From Desemzia sp. RIT 804 (GTDB lineage: Bacteria; Bacillota; Bacilli; Lactobacillales; Carnobacteriaceae): DNA of 64,000 nt. This document shows positions 9,447 through 18,462 of the stretch, piece after piece. The notes below the pieces were generated by a model. It had not been told where the DNA came from. It was given only the letters and a program-made list of their open reading frames with translations, and did no database searches. Position 1 is the stretch's first letter. The number at the start of each line of letters is the position of its first letter. The DNA lies in the NCBI RefSeq assembly GCF_016892605.1, contig NZ_JAFEMV010000002.1:531313-595312 (forward strand), read 5' to 3'. The position numbers and the translations under genes are program-made.

Positions 9447-12101
9447 TTATCCTAAGAAACTTTTGCCGCTCTTCTTCAATACTAGCTTTTCAATTTCAAC
9501 CACTACAATAATCATGAAAGATAAGACAGCAGTGAGTAACCAATATTCCCAACTCAACGTGACTAAATTAAATATAGTGGCTAGAAATGGTACTGCCGCT
9601 ACAACAGTCGTAGCAACAAACGAAAATACAGTCGTCCAAAAAACAGTTTTATTCTCTGTAATTCCTACTTTAAAAATCGAGCTATTCGTACGTGCTACAA
9701 AAATGTGGATCACTGAAGACCAACCTAAGATCAAGAAAGTTAGTGTCTGTGCAACTTCTGTTGAAGGCTCAATTGATTCACTTAAAGCAATATGTTCCCC
9801 AACATAAAAACCAATCAGTGAAATGACTGTAAATGTTAAAGCCGCGATAGAAATTCTTCGGTAACCTCCGTTAGCAAAAATACTTTCATTTTTACTGACA
9901 GGCTCTCGTTTCATAATATCTGATTCAGCTTTTTCGCGACTCAAACCAAACCCAGGTATACCATCAGCAATAACGTTGATAAACAGCAACTGAATGGATG
10001 TCAAAGGGGTTCCCCAACCAATCAAAACAGCTATTAACATAATCAAGATCTCAGCTACATTTGCAGAGAGTAAATAATAAATGGTTTTTTTTATGTTGTC
10101 GTAAACACGGCGTCCCTCTTCAATAGCATGCACGATCGTAGCAAAATTATCATCCGTTAAAATCATATCCGAGGCATTTTTGGCTACTTCAGTTCCGTTT
10201 TCTCCCATAGCAGTTCCTACATCTGCAGCTTGCAATGACGGAGCGTCGTTTACCCCATCACCTGTCATTGCAACTACTTCGCCTTTATTTTGCCAAGCTT
10301 CTACAATCCGTATTTTATCTTCAGGAGATACGCGTGCGTAAACAGAGAAATCTTCAATTTGTTGATTTATTTCTTCTTCAGAAAGTTCTTCCATTTCTGC
10401 TCCCGTGATCGTCTTATCCCCTTCACGGAAAATATCGATCTCTTTAGCAATAGCCGTAGCAGTAACGGCATGGTCTCCAGTGATCATAATTGGCCGGATC
10501 CCTGCTTCACGTGCTTCTTTAACGGCTTGCTTACTTTCCTCTCTTGGTGGATCGATCATCCCAACGATTCCTGCAAAAGTCATATCTTGTTCAAGTTCAT
10601 CTGCGTCTGGATTTTCTGGCTTACTGTCCATAAACTTGTATGAAACACCAATAATCCGTAATGCTTCTTGAGCAAATGAATCATGTATATCACTTGCTTT
10701 TTGGTCATGCTCACTTTCAACGTGCGACTCATCCAATGGAATACGATCGAACGCTCCTTTAGTAATGACTACATACTTATCATCATATTCGTGAATTGTC
10801 GTCATTCTTTTTCGATCTGAGTCAAATGGAATCTCAAAAACACGTGTGTATTCTTTATCTATTTGTTCTTTTGGCCATTCTTTTTTTTCTAATAAATTCA
10901 CGATTGCTGCTTCTGTTGGGTCACCAGAAATCGTTTTGTCTTCCTCTTCTGTCTCTTTGATTTGTGCGTTTGAAGCTAATCCCATCATTTTAATGAGCCA
11001 TTCTTCATCTTCATTAAATTCTTCTTCTGCATCCTTTGGTTCATGAGAAACAGCCCAGATCTTCTGGATAGTCATTTGGTTTTTGGTTAATGTACCAGTT
11101 TTATCCGAAGCTATTACAGAAGCACTTCCGAGAGTCTCAACGGCGGGCATATTGCGGATGATCGCATTTCTTTCTACCATGTTTGTGACTCCATAAGCCA
11201 GTGAAAGTGTCACAATAACTGGTAAAGTCTCTGGTACTGCTGCAATAGCCAAGGAAACAGCTGTCATCAGGTTATCTAAAACTGAAATATCTGAAGTGAA
11301 ATAGTTTAAACCAAAAATGATAGCCCCAGCAATAAAAGCTAGTACAGCTAGTTTTTTAGCTAATTTATCTATCCGCTTTTGTAAAGGCGTTTTGCTTTTT
11401 GTTGTATCGCCTAGCAGCTCAGCAATAGAGCCCATTGCACTATCCATTCCTACTCCAACAACGATCCCTTTCCCATTTCCATTTGTCACTACTGTTCCTG
11501 AAAATGCAGTATTTAATACATCACCTGTAGCTGCATCTTCTTCTACATCTGCGTCTGGATCTTTGTCTACTGGAACACTTTCTCCTGTAAGTGAAGCTTC
11601 ATCAAGTTGAAGATTATTGGCTTCAATTAAACGAATATCGGCATCTACTTTATCTCCGGCTTTCAGTAAAAAAATATCTCCTTGTACTACTTCGGCGGCA
11701 TCAATTTCTTGCTCTTTCCCTTCCCGAATAACTTTTGAAACGGGAGAAGAAAGGTCCTTTAAAGAATCTAAAGCATCTTCGGCTTTTCCTTCTTGGTATA
11801 TGGAAATAGACATATTGATGAAAATAATAATAAAAATAACTATAGGCTCAGAAAATCCATGAGATGGATCAGAAAAAGAAATATATAAAGATAAGAAACC
11901 TGCAAACAACAATATCAGGTTCATAACTTCTTTTAACTGTTCTAAAATTCGAGAGAATAATGTTTTCTTTTCAGATTCTTCAAATTCATTTGCCCCATAT
12001 TTCTTGCGATTGTCTTCGACTTGTTGAGCAGTAAGGCCTTTCTCCAAGTCCCCCTTCAGTTCCTCAGCAATTTCTTCTAGTTTTTCTGTTTTATAATTCA
12101 A
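9447..12101 (-). CDS. P-type cation ATPase, probably Ca2+ exporter (type II)
   Basis: Membrane ATPase that expels cations, most likely Ca2+. 884 aa with an N-terminal cation-ATPase domain, actuator motif TGES near 168, phosphorylation motif DKTGTLT with Asp at 333, hinge TGDGVNDAP near 617 and six C-terminal membrane segments. Helix M4 has PETLP rather than the usual PEGLP. Helix M6 keeps the NxxxD pair (NVIADG) that binds Ca2+ in SERCA-like pumps, although the neighbouring Thr is Ala. That supports a single Ca2+ site but leaves other cations possible. ppk2 follows on the same strand. Confidence 0.9.
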   Translation of the reverse strand: MNYKTEKLEEIAEELKGDLEKGLTAQQVEDNRKKYGANEFEESEKKTLFSRILEQLKEVMNLILLFAGFLSLYISFSDPSHGFSEPIVIFIIIFINMSISIYQEGKAEDALDSLKDLSSPVSKVIREGKEQEIDAAEVVQGDIFLLKAGDKVDADIRLIEANNLQLDEASLTGESVPVDKDPDADVEEDAATGDVLNTAFSGTVVTNGNGKGIVVGVGMDSAMGSIAELLGDTTKSKTPLQKRIDKLAKKLAVLAFIAGAIIFGLNYFTSDISVLDNLMTAVSLAIAAVPETLPVIVTLSLAYGVTNMVERNAIIRNMPAVETLGSASVIASDKTGTLTKNQMTIQKIWAVSHEPKDAEEEFNEDEEWLIKMMGLASNAQIKETEEEDKTISGDPTEAAIVNLLEKKEWPKEQIDKEYTRVFEIPFDSDRKRMTTIHEYDDKYVVITKGAFDRIPLDESHVESEHDQKASDIHDSFAQEALRIIGVSYKFMDSKPENPDADELEQDMTFAGIVGMIDPPREESKQAVKEAREAGIRPIMITGDHAVTATAIAKEIDIFREGDKTITGAEMEELSEEEINQQIEDFSVYARVSPEDKIRIVEAWQNKGEVVAMTGDGVNDAPSLQAADVGTAMGENGTEVAKNASDMILTDDNFATIVHAIEEGRRVYDNIKKTIYYLLSANVAEILIMLIAVLIGWGTPLTSIQLLFINVIADGIPGFGLSREKAESDIMKREPVSKNESIFANGGYRRISIAALTFTVISLIGFYVGEHIALSESIEPSTEVAQTLTFLILGWSSVIHIFVARTNSSIFKVGITENKTVFWTTVFSFVATTVVAAVPFLATIFNLVTLSWEYWLLTAVLSFMIIVVVEIEKLVLKKSGKSFLG

Positions 12102-12365
12102 ACAGTCGTCCCCCTATATTTTTTGTATTCCCTTCTTTCTCTTACTCTACAAAATAAGCATTAACTTTGAGTTTATTGTAAAGAAAAATTGGTTTAAATT
12201 GAAGCCAGACACCTTGGAGCAGGTTTTCATATGGTTCTGTCAAATCTGCATATTTTCATCATAGTTTTTTCACATTCTTTTTCTATACTTTATACATACC
12301 AAAGAAATACCCTAATTTCTTATTTCTTTTTTACTCCTCCAAACTAAAAAAGAAAACCTTACCCA

Positions 12366-12403
12366 AAAAAACCAGGCCAACGGTACCGTTGGCCTGGTTT
12401 TTT
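12366..12403. terminator. Orphan bidirectional terminator in a divergent spacer
   Basis: Perfect 38-bp palindrome centred on GGTACC; arms carry CCAGGCCAAC and end in six A/T pairs on each side. It lies between two divergently starting genes (12101 minus, 12495 plus), where no annotated gene ends. The rest of 12102-12494 shows only a weak hairpin near 12302-12328 (AGAAATA/TATTTCT) and a poor promoter-like TTCACA with TATACA near 12270-12300. Confidence 0.75.
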
Positions 12404-12494
12404 ATTGAGTATAAGTTGTTTTAATGGATTTTTTTTCATTTTGTTCTTATGATTAAAAGGAAAGAGACAAATAAAGAAAAGAGGAGAGCTTGTT

Positions 12495-13121
12495 ATGATA
12501 CCTAAAATAATCCATTATGTGTGGTTTGGCGACAAGCCTTTTGGAGATGTAGAAAAAAAATGTATTGCTAGCTGGAAAAAATATTGTCCAGATTATGAAA
12601 TAAAATTATGGAATGAAGATAATTTTGACCTGAAAGGCGCAGGTATTTATGCACAACAAGCCTATGATGAAAAACAATGGGCTTTCGTTTCAGATGTGGC
12701 TCGCTTATACGTATTAAAAGAGTACGGCGGTATTTATATGGATACGGATATGGAAGTAATCAAATCATTGGATGACTTTTTAGAACTGCCTGCCTTTATG
12801 GGGTTTGAGATCGAAACTGAAATCTCTACAGGTATTATTGGAGCAGAGCCGCACAATCCTCTCATCGAAGAGTGGTACCAAGATTATGCAGATAGGACTT
12901 TCATCAAAGAAGATGGTACTCATGACCGTAAAACAAATGTCATTCGTGTCACAGAAATATTGACTGAAAAAGGGTTTGAAATGGACAATACTAAACAAGT
13001 CTATGATGACATCACCATTTTCCCTAGAGAATATTTTTCACCCAAAGACTACTACACCAGAGAAGTGGATGACACTAAGAATACGTATGCCATCCATCAA
13101 TTTACTGGCTCGTGGTTGTAA
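12495..13121 (+). CDS. GT32-family glycosyltransferase (DXD sugar transferase)
   Basis: Probable cytoplasmic nucleotide-sugar glycosyltransferase for a surface polysaccharide or glycolipid. 208 aa. It begins with the family signature IPKIIHYVWFGDKP, followed by QWAFVSDVARLYVLKEYGG and the metal-binding DXD motif (Asp 83 and Asp 85 in YMDTDMEV). It is short compared with multi-domain relatives but complete, with GAGGAGAG upstream of the ATG and a strong terminator after the stop. It stands alone rather than in a capsule cluster, so acceptor and sugar are unknown. Confidence 0.88.
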   Translation: MIPKIIHYVWFGDKPFGDVEKKCIASWKKYCPDYEIKLWNEDNFDLKGAGIYAQQAYDEKQWAFVSDVARLYVLKEYGGIYMDTDMEVIKSLDDFLELPAFMGFEIETEISTGIIGAEPHNPLIEEWYQDYADRTFIKEDGTHDRKTNVIRVTEILTEKGFEMDNTKQVYDDITIFPREYFSPKDYYTREVDDTKNTYAIHQFTGSWL

Positions 13122-13124
13122 CCT

Positions 13125-13167
13125 AAAAAAACGAGGCTGCTCATTTTTTGAGCAGTCTCGTTTTTTT
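13125..13167. terminator. Shared terminator of convergent genes
   Basis: Hairpin ACGAGGCTGCTCA/TGAGCAGTCTCGT with A and T runs on both sides, between the glycosyltransferase (plus) and the HAAS protein gene (minus). Confidence 0.85.
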
Positions 13168-13221
13168 GATCGTTAAATACTAAATGAATAAACTTGCCTG
13201 AATTGAACGCTATTATCCATT

Positions 13222-14199
13222 TTACTTTTTGCGCTTCATAGTAAGATAGCTGTGGTAGACTGCTGAAAAAATAGCAAAGCAGATTCCTGCAACTGGAAAA
13301 ATAATCCAAGCTGTTCCCCAAGCATCAAATAGAAATCCGGAGATCACATAAATCCCACCAGCTATTGGAAAAACGATTCCAGCAATATTCTCAGAAGTTT
13401 TCTCTACTTTTAGTTTCTCAGGAGTATAATCTCCCTCTGCCAATAATCGTTCATAAGTCGAATACAGGATGCCATAGAAAACAAACAGGAAAACTCCAGC
13501 AGCTACAAAACTTAACAAGAAAACAACAGATAAAGCATTTTCATCTCCTAAGAAAAGAGTGGAGATCAGTAAAGAGATCGGAGCAAGTATACACAGTACA
13601 ACTCCTGAAGCAATTGCCTTAGCAAATCGCGGTTGGAACTCCTTTTTTTCCTGTTGCAAATAAATTCGTGTTGCTCGCTCTAATGTAATCGAGCGGAATT
13701 CCAATTTGTACTGCTCTTCTTTCATTCCTAAAATAATGAACAGTCCAACTGCAATAGCAATCATTAAGAAGAAAGGAATCAATGATAAAATATTCATTGT
13801 ATCTTCAGCCATCCCTTGAAGAAACGGAACTAAGTGATATAACCCTTGGAGAAGCAACATTATAGCAGGCGCTAAAACACATAAGAAAACACCTAAAGCA
13901 ATTCCCAGTGCAAACTTTGTACGGTGATTTAAAAAATCATCAGCCTCTTCTTCCGAAAAGTAGACTACATCATTAGTTTCGTCTTCATGCGCTAGTTCAT
14001 ATTCTTCAATGATCTCATCAATATTTCCAAACTCTGCTAAAACAGTTCCGATAGCTTCGTTCTCACTGCGTCCTGCGTCTTTCAGTTCAAGGTATTTATC
14101 TTCCATATTACTTAGCATGTCTTCTTTTAGACGTGTCATTTCAGGAGTTCTTGGCAAATTAACGAAAACCGATTCTACATAATTTTGAATTGTATCCAT
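13222..14199 (-). CDS. HAAS-domain (DUF1700-like) membrane protein paired with PadR
   Basis: Polytopic membrane protein of unknown function. 325 aa. The N-terminal 60 or so residues form the helical HAAS region (ENLKxDML-like pattern, FGNIDEIIEEYE), followed by six or so hydrophobic segments from about residue 92 (TKFALGIALGVFLCVLAP). Its start overlaps the stop of the padR gene by one base, so the two are translationally coupled. Pairs of PadR regulator and HAAS membrane protein are common in Firmicutes and are thought to respond to envelope or membrane-active stress; here that is inference. Confidence 0.82.
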   Translation of the reverse strand: MDTIQNYVESVFVNLPRTPEMTRLKEDMLSNMEDKYLELKDAGRSENEAIGTVLAEFGNIDEIIEEYELAHEDETNDVVYFSEEEADDFLNHRTKFALGIALGVFLCVLAPAIMLLLQGLYHLVPFLQGMAEDTMNILSLIPFFLMIAIAVGLFIILGMKEEQYKLEFRSITLERATRIYLQQEKKEFQPRFAKAIASGVVLCILAPISLLISTLFLGDENALSVVFLLSFVAAGVFLFVFYGILYSTYERLLAEGDYTPEKLKVEKTSENIAGIVFPIAGGIYVISGFLFDAWGTAWIIFPVAGICFAIFSAVYHSYLTMKRKK

Positions 14200-14531
14200 T
14201 ATCTTTTCTCCTCCTTAACAAACTCATGAATAATAGCTTGTACTTCTTCCCACTCCACTAACTTTTCAAAATATTCTTCAATACCAAGAGGGGTGATTTT
14301 ATAATACGTACGCGGCTTACCTTTGGTTCCAGATTTTGAATAAGATTGAATCAAAGATTGCTTCTCTAATCGATTAAAGGCTGAATAAAGAGTGGTCTCT
14401 TTCATAATATATTCTCCATTTGTCTTCTCTTTTATCATAGTGGAAATCTGATAACCATAATTGTCTCCTTTCATCAAAATAGACAAAATAATCAAACTAT
14501 TAAATCCCCGCATGACATCACTTGTGATCAA
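14199..14531 (-). CDS. PadR-family transcriptional regulator
   Basis: Small winged-helix DNA-binding repressor. 110 aa. The family pattern is clear: LIILSILMKGDNYGYQI, then KETTLYSAFNRLEKQSLI and the basic wing GTKGKPRTYYKITPLG. The start is a TTG at 14531 behind GAGGTGAGG; no ATG is well placed (codon 7 ATG lies too far from the ribosome binding site). A large inverted repeat overlaps its promoter, so it is probably autoregulated, controlling itself and the HAAS gene downstream. Confidence 0.9.
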   Translation of the reverse strand: MITSDVMRGFNSLIILSILMKGDNYGYQISTMIKEKTNGEYIMKETTLYSAFNRLEKQSLIQSYSKSGTKGKPRTYYKITPLGIEEYFEKLVEWEEVQAIIHEFVKEEKR

Positions 14532-14546
14532 AACCTCACCTCATTT

Positions 14547-14600
14547 ACTCCATCTGTCGTAGTAATTAAAGTATACCACGATTACTACGACAGGTGAAGT
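14547..14600. promoter_or_regulatory. padR promoter with 20-bp inverted-repeat operator
   Basis: Arms 14547-14566 and 14581-14600 are inverted repeats with 18 of 20 matches, including 13 perfect positions (CTGTCGTAGTAAT and its complement). On the minus strand TATACT between the arms forms the -10, with TTCACC 17 bp upstream as -35. A dimer bound to the arms would block the promoter. Confidence 0.75.
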
Positions 14601-14695
14601 AAAAGTACAGAATTCCTACAATTCTTTTTGCACGAATCCTGTCTTTTTGGTTCAATTTAAATTATATTCCTCTTATCAATAAGCTTTCTACGTAA

Positions 14696-15211
14696 TTATA
14701 CCTGCCATTTCCTCTTATTAGTAATGCTTTGGTACGGTTGCGGAGATGGGTAAGAAATCAATTCAATAGTTGATCCCCAAGGTGTTTTTACATAACAAAA
14801 AAGATTGTTTGCTCCTTTTTCTATCCCGCCAAGAGGTTGTGGATCAGCTTGACGTTTGCCTCCCGCAATTTCTACTTGCTTAAGTACCTTATAAATGTTT
14901 TCTACATAAATAGCGATATGAGTCCATCCAATATCTGCAGGATCAACCGGTCCAGATTGATGAGGTTTCTCGTATTCAAATAATTCTAGTCCAGGACCAT
15001 TAGGTAATTTGAGCATTCGAATCGCTCTTTGAGCTGTATTACTAGGAATTCCTAAACGTACTTGAGTCTCAGTTGAATCGCGTTTGGGTTCATTTTTCGT
15101 AAAGGTATCATAGAGCACCTCTGCAGCTAACGCTTCTATAAAGAATTGAGTCGCTTGTTCGATATCTGGAACTGTTATTCCCACATGATCTATCCCATGT
15201 ATGTTATGCAT
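14696..15211 (-). CDS. VOC-superfamily (glyoxalase/epimerase-like) protein
   Basis: Metal-dependent lyase, isomerase or dioxygenase-fold protein. 171 aa with two beta-alpha-beta-beta-beta repeats. The four usual metal ligands are in place: His 9 (GIDHVGI), Glu 77 (GLELFEY), His 98 (GWTHIAIYV) and Glu 150 (GSTIELISY). The H-E-H-E layout and the GIDHVGITVPDIEQA opening resemble methylmalonyl-CoA epimerase-like and glyoxalase I-like members. It is monocistronic and its neighbours give no clue to the substrate. Confidence 0.85.
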   Translation of the reverse strand: MHNIHGIDHVGITVPDIEQATQFFIEALAAEVLYDTFTKNEPKRDSTETQVRLGIPSNTAQRAIRMLKLPNGPGLELFEYEKPHQSGPVDPADIGWTHIAIYVENIYKVLKQVEIAGGKRQADPQPLGGIEKGANNLFCYVKTPWGSTIELISYPSPQPYQSITNKRKWQV

Positions 15212-15468
15212 ATTATTAACCCCATTTCCGTATTTATTTCTATCTAAATACTATCGTAAACCCAATGATGTGAATTTGTCTAATTAATGGCAGCAATGGT
15301 ATCTGTCAAATATTTATTGGTCGGATTAGTGAGTCAGAAAAACAACCTGTGCTTATGACACTTTTTTAGTTCAACTCGTTTTAGAAGTGACGATTTTTTT
15401 ATGTTCACTCCATAGAACGATTTCTGAAATCAAGATAAAAAGCTTTTTACTTCAGCCTTTTATTGGTG

Positions 15469-15646
15469 TTGAAATATCCTTCGGAATGCTTTATTTGCTT
15501 TTGAAGCCATGGTATCGCCTGGAGCCTGTAGTCTCCAGGCTTTCAAGCTTCAAACAAAGCGTAGGCGCTGAAGCGCTGACGCTTCGTAATTCACATTTCA
15601 TACTTTTCATGGCTACAAGCAAATATGCTTCCTCCAGAAATTTCAA
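15469..15646. repeat. Inverted-repeat element with nested hairpins
   Basis: Arms 15469-15511 and 15608-15646 are imperfect inverted repeats of about 40 bp (shared blocks TTGAAAT, ATTTGCTT, AGCCATG); weaker pairing continues outward to about 15454 and 15664. Inside are two further hairpins: GCCTGGAG/CTCCAGGC (15517-15540) and AAGCGT..GCGCT/AGCGC..ACGCTT (15557-15584). No credible gene is present. It may be a MITE or a structured RNA. It lies in the 840-bp spacer 15212-16053, which also holds repeat copy A. Confidence 0.55.
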
Positions 15647-15895
15647 GGTTGTGGATTAAAATGCTGCATTGACACTAGAAATGATTCATTTAGTTGTATG
15701 AGATTAGAGAGGAGTTTTATCCCTAATTGTTGCTTTCTTATTCAACGAGCATTCCTTTCTTTACCTGCAGCTATTTAAAAAAACTGTTTCATTCAACGGA
15801 TACCGGTGTTTACCTTTCAAGTCAGACATCATTGTCCGATCGACCGTTACTGGGCCAAACAAGTAAGATATCATCCGTCATGCTCACCGTTCTAC

Positions 15896-16020
15896 TAAAT
15901 ATAAACCAGCCTCCCCTTATGAGAAAAAGCATCTCATAAGGGGAGGCTGGCTTATAGGCATGTGGTCTGACTTTTGGAATGCGTTTAAAAGCACTTACTT
16001 AGTATGTGACAGGGCTAAAG
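15896..16020 (+). repeat. Dispersed repeat, copy A (degenerate ends)
   Basis: Hairpin 15901-15955 (24-bp arms, 7-nt loop, one A.C mismatch) followed by the family's conserved flank (GCATGTGGTC, TGCGTTTAAAAGC, TTAGTATGTGACAG). The outer GGACAA and TTGTCC ends found in copies B and C are missing. It lies 34 bp downstream of the small membrane protein gene. Confidence 0.85.
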
Positions 16021-16053
16021 AATGAAAATGAAATATTGTTTTTCATGTATCAT

Positions 16054-16338
16054 TTAAGGCATGCTTTGAACCATGAATTGTACGATCGCCAAGAATACAA
16101 CCAAACTAATTGATAGGATGGAAAGACAATAAATAACCAGTAAAGTTATCTTTTTCTTCTTTTCATCAGGTATTCTAAAAACAGAAAAGGCAACAACAAA
16201 GAGACCTAAACAGCTCACAACCAATAATAAGACATTTACACTATTGGTGTGGTTCCCCAATTGAATAAGGAAAAAAACGAAAACAACTAACTGAACCAAC
16301 AAAAAAAATTCTTGAGCAAACTCAATTCTTCTTTTCAT
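16054..16338 (-). CDS. Small hydrophobic membrane protein of unknown function
   Basis: 94 aa with three predicted membrane segments (FFLLVQLVVFVFFLIQL, VLLLVVSCLGLFVVAFSVF, ITLLVIYCLSILSISLVVFL), separated by a charged DEKKKK loop. I chose ATG 16338 because AGGAGG lies 10 nt upstream; the in-frame ATG at 16347 is almost touching that site. It follows pepF by about 50 bp on the same strand, so it may share its transcript. I do not recognise a family. Confidence 0.65.
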   Translation of the reverse strand: MKRRIEFAQEFFLLVQLVVFVFFLIQLGNHTNSVNVLLLVVSCLGLFVVAFSVFRIPDEKKKKITLLVIYCLSILSISLVVFLAIVQFMVQSMP

Positions 16339-16387
16339 ATATAGCATACCTCCTGCCTTCTTAATACCGTTTTAAATCAAATCAGCT

Positions 16388-18196
16388 TTATTTCAAATTT
16401 GAGCTTAATTCAATAATACGATCTACTGTTTCATCCAAGTAATGAATGGTGTCATCTAGAGGTTTTGAAGTTGTGATGTCTACTCCAGCCACAGCTGCAG
16501 CTTCAGCTGGTATATGCTGGTCTCCTAAAGCTAAGAACTTCAACCAATCTTGTACAGCACTGTCTCCTTCTTCTTTGACACGTAAGAAAGCTTGAGTTGC
16601 AATAGTTAATCCTGCTGAATAGGTGTAAGAATATAATCCCATGTAGTAATGGCTTTGGCGCATCCACGTTAATTCTGCTCCCGGATTGATCTCAACAGCA
16701 TCTCCCCAGAATCGTTGCAAGACAGAACGCTTGATGTCACTTAATTTAGCGGCATCAAAACTCTTTCCTGCATCAATTAATTCATACACTTCACGTTGGT
16801 AAGTCGCTTCCAATAAATGAGTAATAAAGTTATGGAAGTAAGTATTTGTCAACATTTTAGTTAATACAAAGCGATCCATACGATCATCGTCACTCTTACG
16901 TTGTAAAGATTCTGTTAGCAACAACTCATTAAACGTTGATGGAGCTTCGATCAAATACAAGGAATGTGATGCTCCTAAAACAGAATTGTTTTCAGCAGAC
17001 AATATTCCTTGTCCAGCATGGCCTAATTCGTGGATCAACGTATAAACATCAGACAATTGATTTGTCCATGACATTAAGATATAAGGGTGTTTTTTGTAAG
17101 GAGATGAACAGAACCCACCTGTAGATTTCCCTTTGTTTTGCACAAAATCCATCCAACGTTCTGGATAAGCTTTCATGATTCTATTGATGTAGTCTTCACC
17201 TAAAACACTGATGGAATCTTCAACCAACTCTTTTGATTTTTCAATAGATACTTCCACAGCATATTCTGGATCCAAATCAATTTTTAAATCAGCGTAACTT
17301 ATTTTATCTAAGCCGCGTACTTCTTTGACATGAGTAATGTATTTTTGCATGACTGGCGCAAGGTCATTCATGATGGTATCGATTTGACGATTATATAAGT
17401 CGCGATCTACTTCTTGATCGTACAATAAATAATCAATAACAGAATCAAAACCGTGCATTGTAGCTAATGTTTTTTCTTTTTGCACTTGAATATAGTAAGC
17501 AGCTGCAACCGTATTTTGGTATTGACTTAAAACATGTGAGAATTTATCAAATGCAGCACGACGGATAGTTGTATCATCATGGTACATGTAATAATCTTCG
17601 TACAAAACAAAGCTTAACGGATATTCCTCACCATTTGCTGTAAACGTACCAAAATCCATATCGGCTAATCTAGCTTGTTCATAAATCTCATTCGGAGCAT
17701 TCAGAGTCGGTGACAATTGAGCCAATGCTTTTTCGACAGCTGGATCCAATTGGATTTTCTTATCTTCTTTGATGTGGCGAATGAAAGACGCAAACTGTGG
17801 AGCTTCTTCTACTGCTTCGTCAAGCATCTCTAGTGTTGCTGCTTTTAATTCAGAATCAAAGAACGCTAATTTCGCCCCAATTTCAGCAAATAAATTATCT
17901 GTTGAACGAGATAACTGTACATATTCTGGATTAGTCAAGTCTGTAGTCGCTGGCAGAAAAGCATAATCATATGTATACATCATAATTTCTTGAATCTGTT
18001 CATACTTTTTTAAAGCCTTCACTATAATAGAAGTATCTGTTAGTTTGCCTTCATATTCTGTGATGAACTGGTCTACTGCTGCTTTCAATTCTTCTATTGC
18101 AGCTTCAAAATCTTCTTTTGTTTCATACAGCGCAGTGAGATCCCAAGTCAATTCTTCTTGGACTTCTGAGCGGTTTTTCAATTCTTCTTGTGCCAT
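16388..18196 (-). CDS. pepF: Oligoendopeptidase F
   Basis: Cytoplasmic zinc metallopeptidase (M3B) that cleaves medium-length peptides, in keeping with the opp importer in this window. 602 aa, the family length. The zinc motif HELGH starts at His 389, and the downstream Glu ligand region EAPSTFNE is present. Start: ATG 18196 with AAAGGAG upstream. A same-length paralogue lies at 33921-35729 with its zinc motif at the same residue number. In lactic acid bacteria PepF acts in peptide turnover. Confidence 0.95.
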   Translation of the reverse strand: MAQEELKNRSEVQEELTWDLTALYETKEDFEAAIEELKAAVDQFITEYEGKLTDTSIIVKALKKYEQIQEIMMYTYDYAFLPATTDLTNPEYVQLSRSTDNLFAEIGAKLAFFDSELKAATLEMLDEAVEEAPQFASFIRHIKEDKKIQLDPAVEKALAQLSPTLNAPNEIYEQARLADMDFGTFTANGEEYPLSFVLYEDYYMYHDDTTIRRAAFDKFSHVLSQYQNTVAAAYYIQVQKEKTLATMHGFDSVIDYLLYDQEVDRDLYNRQIDTIMNDLAPVMQKYITHVKEVRGLDKISYADLKIDLDPEYAVEVSIEKSKELVEDSISVLGEDYINRIMKAYPERWMDFVQNKGKSTGGFCSSPYKKHPYILMSWTNQLSDVYTLIHELGHAGQGILSAENNSVLGASHSLYLIEAPSTFNELLLTESLQRKSDDDRMDRFVLTKMLTNTYFHNFITHLLEATYQREVYELIDAGKSFDAAKLSDIKRSVLQRFWGDAVEINPGAELTWMRQSHYYMGLYSYTYSAGLTIATQAFLRVKEEGDSAVQDWLKFLALGDQHIPAEAAAVAGVDITTSKPLDDTIHYLDETVDRIIELSSNLK

Positions 18197-18462
18197 GTCA
18201 TTTGCTCCTTTTTCGCTTTCTCATAAGATGAGAAGTTTTTCATTTACTGGTCCTAGTATACCACTTCCTTTTAAAAGAAAAACACTTACTTTGAAAAAAA
18301 TTGACTGCTTTTTCCTCTTAGATAACAAAGGATATATTTTTACATTTTAGTTGTACTAGTGCTACACTCTGCTTGTACATACTGCTTATCCCTCGACACT
18401 CATTTATCAGTGTATTGATTTTTCTCTTTTGCTTAGCCCTGATCATTAAGGAGGTCTATTCA

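Noticed and set aside
12102..12494. Possible yybP-ykoY (Mn2+) riboswitch upstream of the P-type ATPase
   Set aside because: I looked for its conserved loops in the minus-strand leader and did not find them.
15387..15659. 90-codon open frame on the plus strand
   Set aside because: It crosses the inverted-repeat element, lacks a ribosome binding site and has no recognisable family; the structure of the DNA explains it better.
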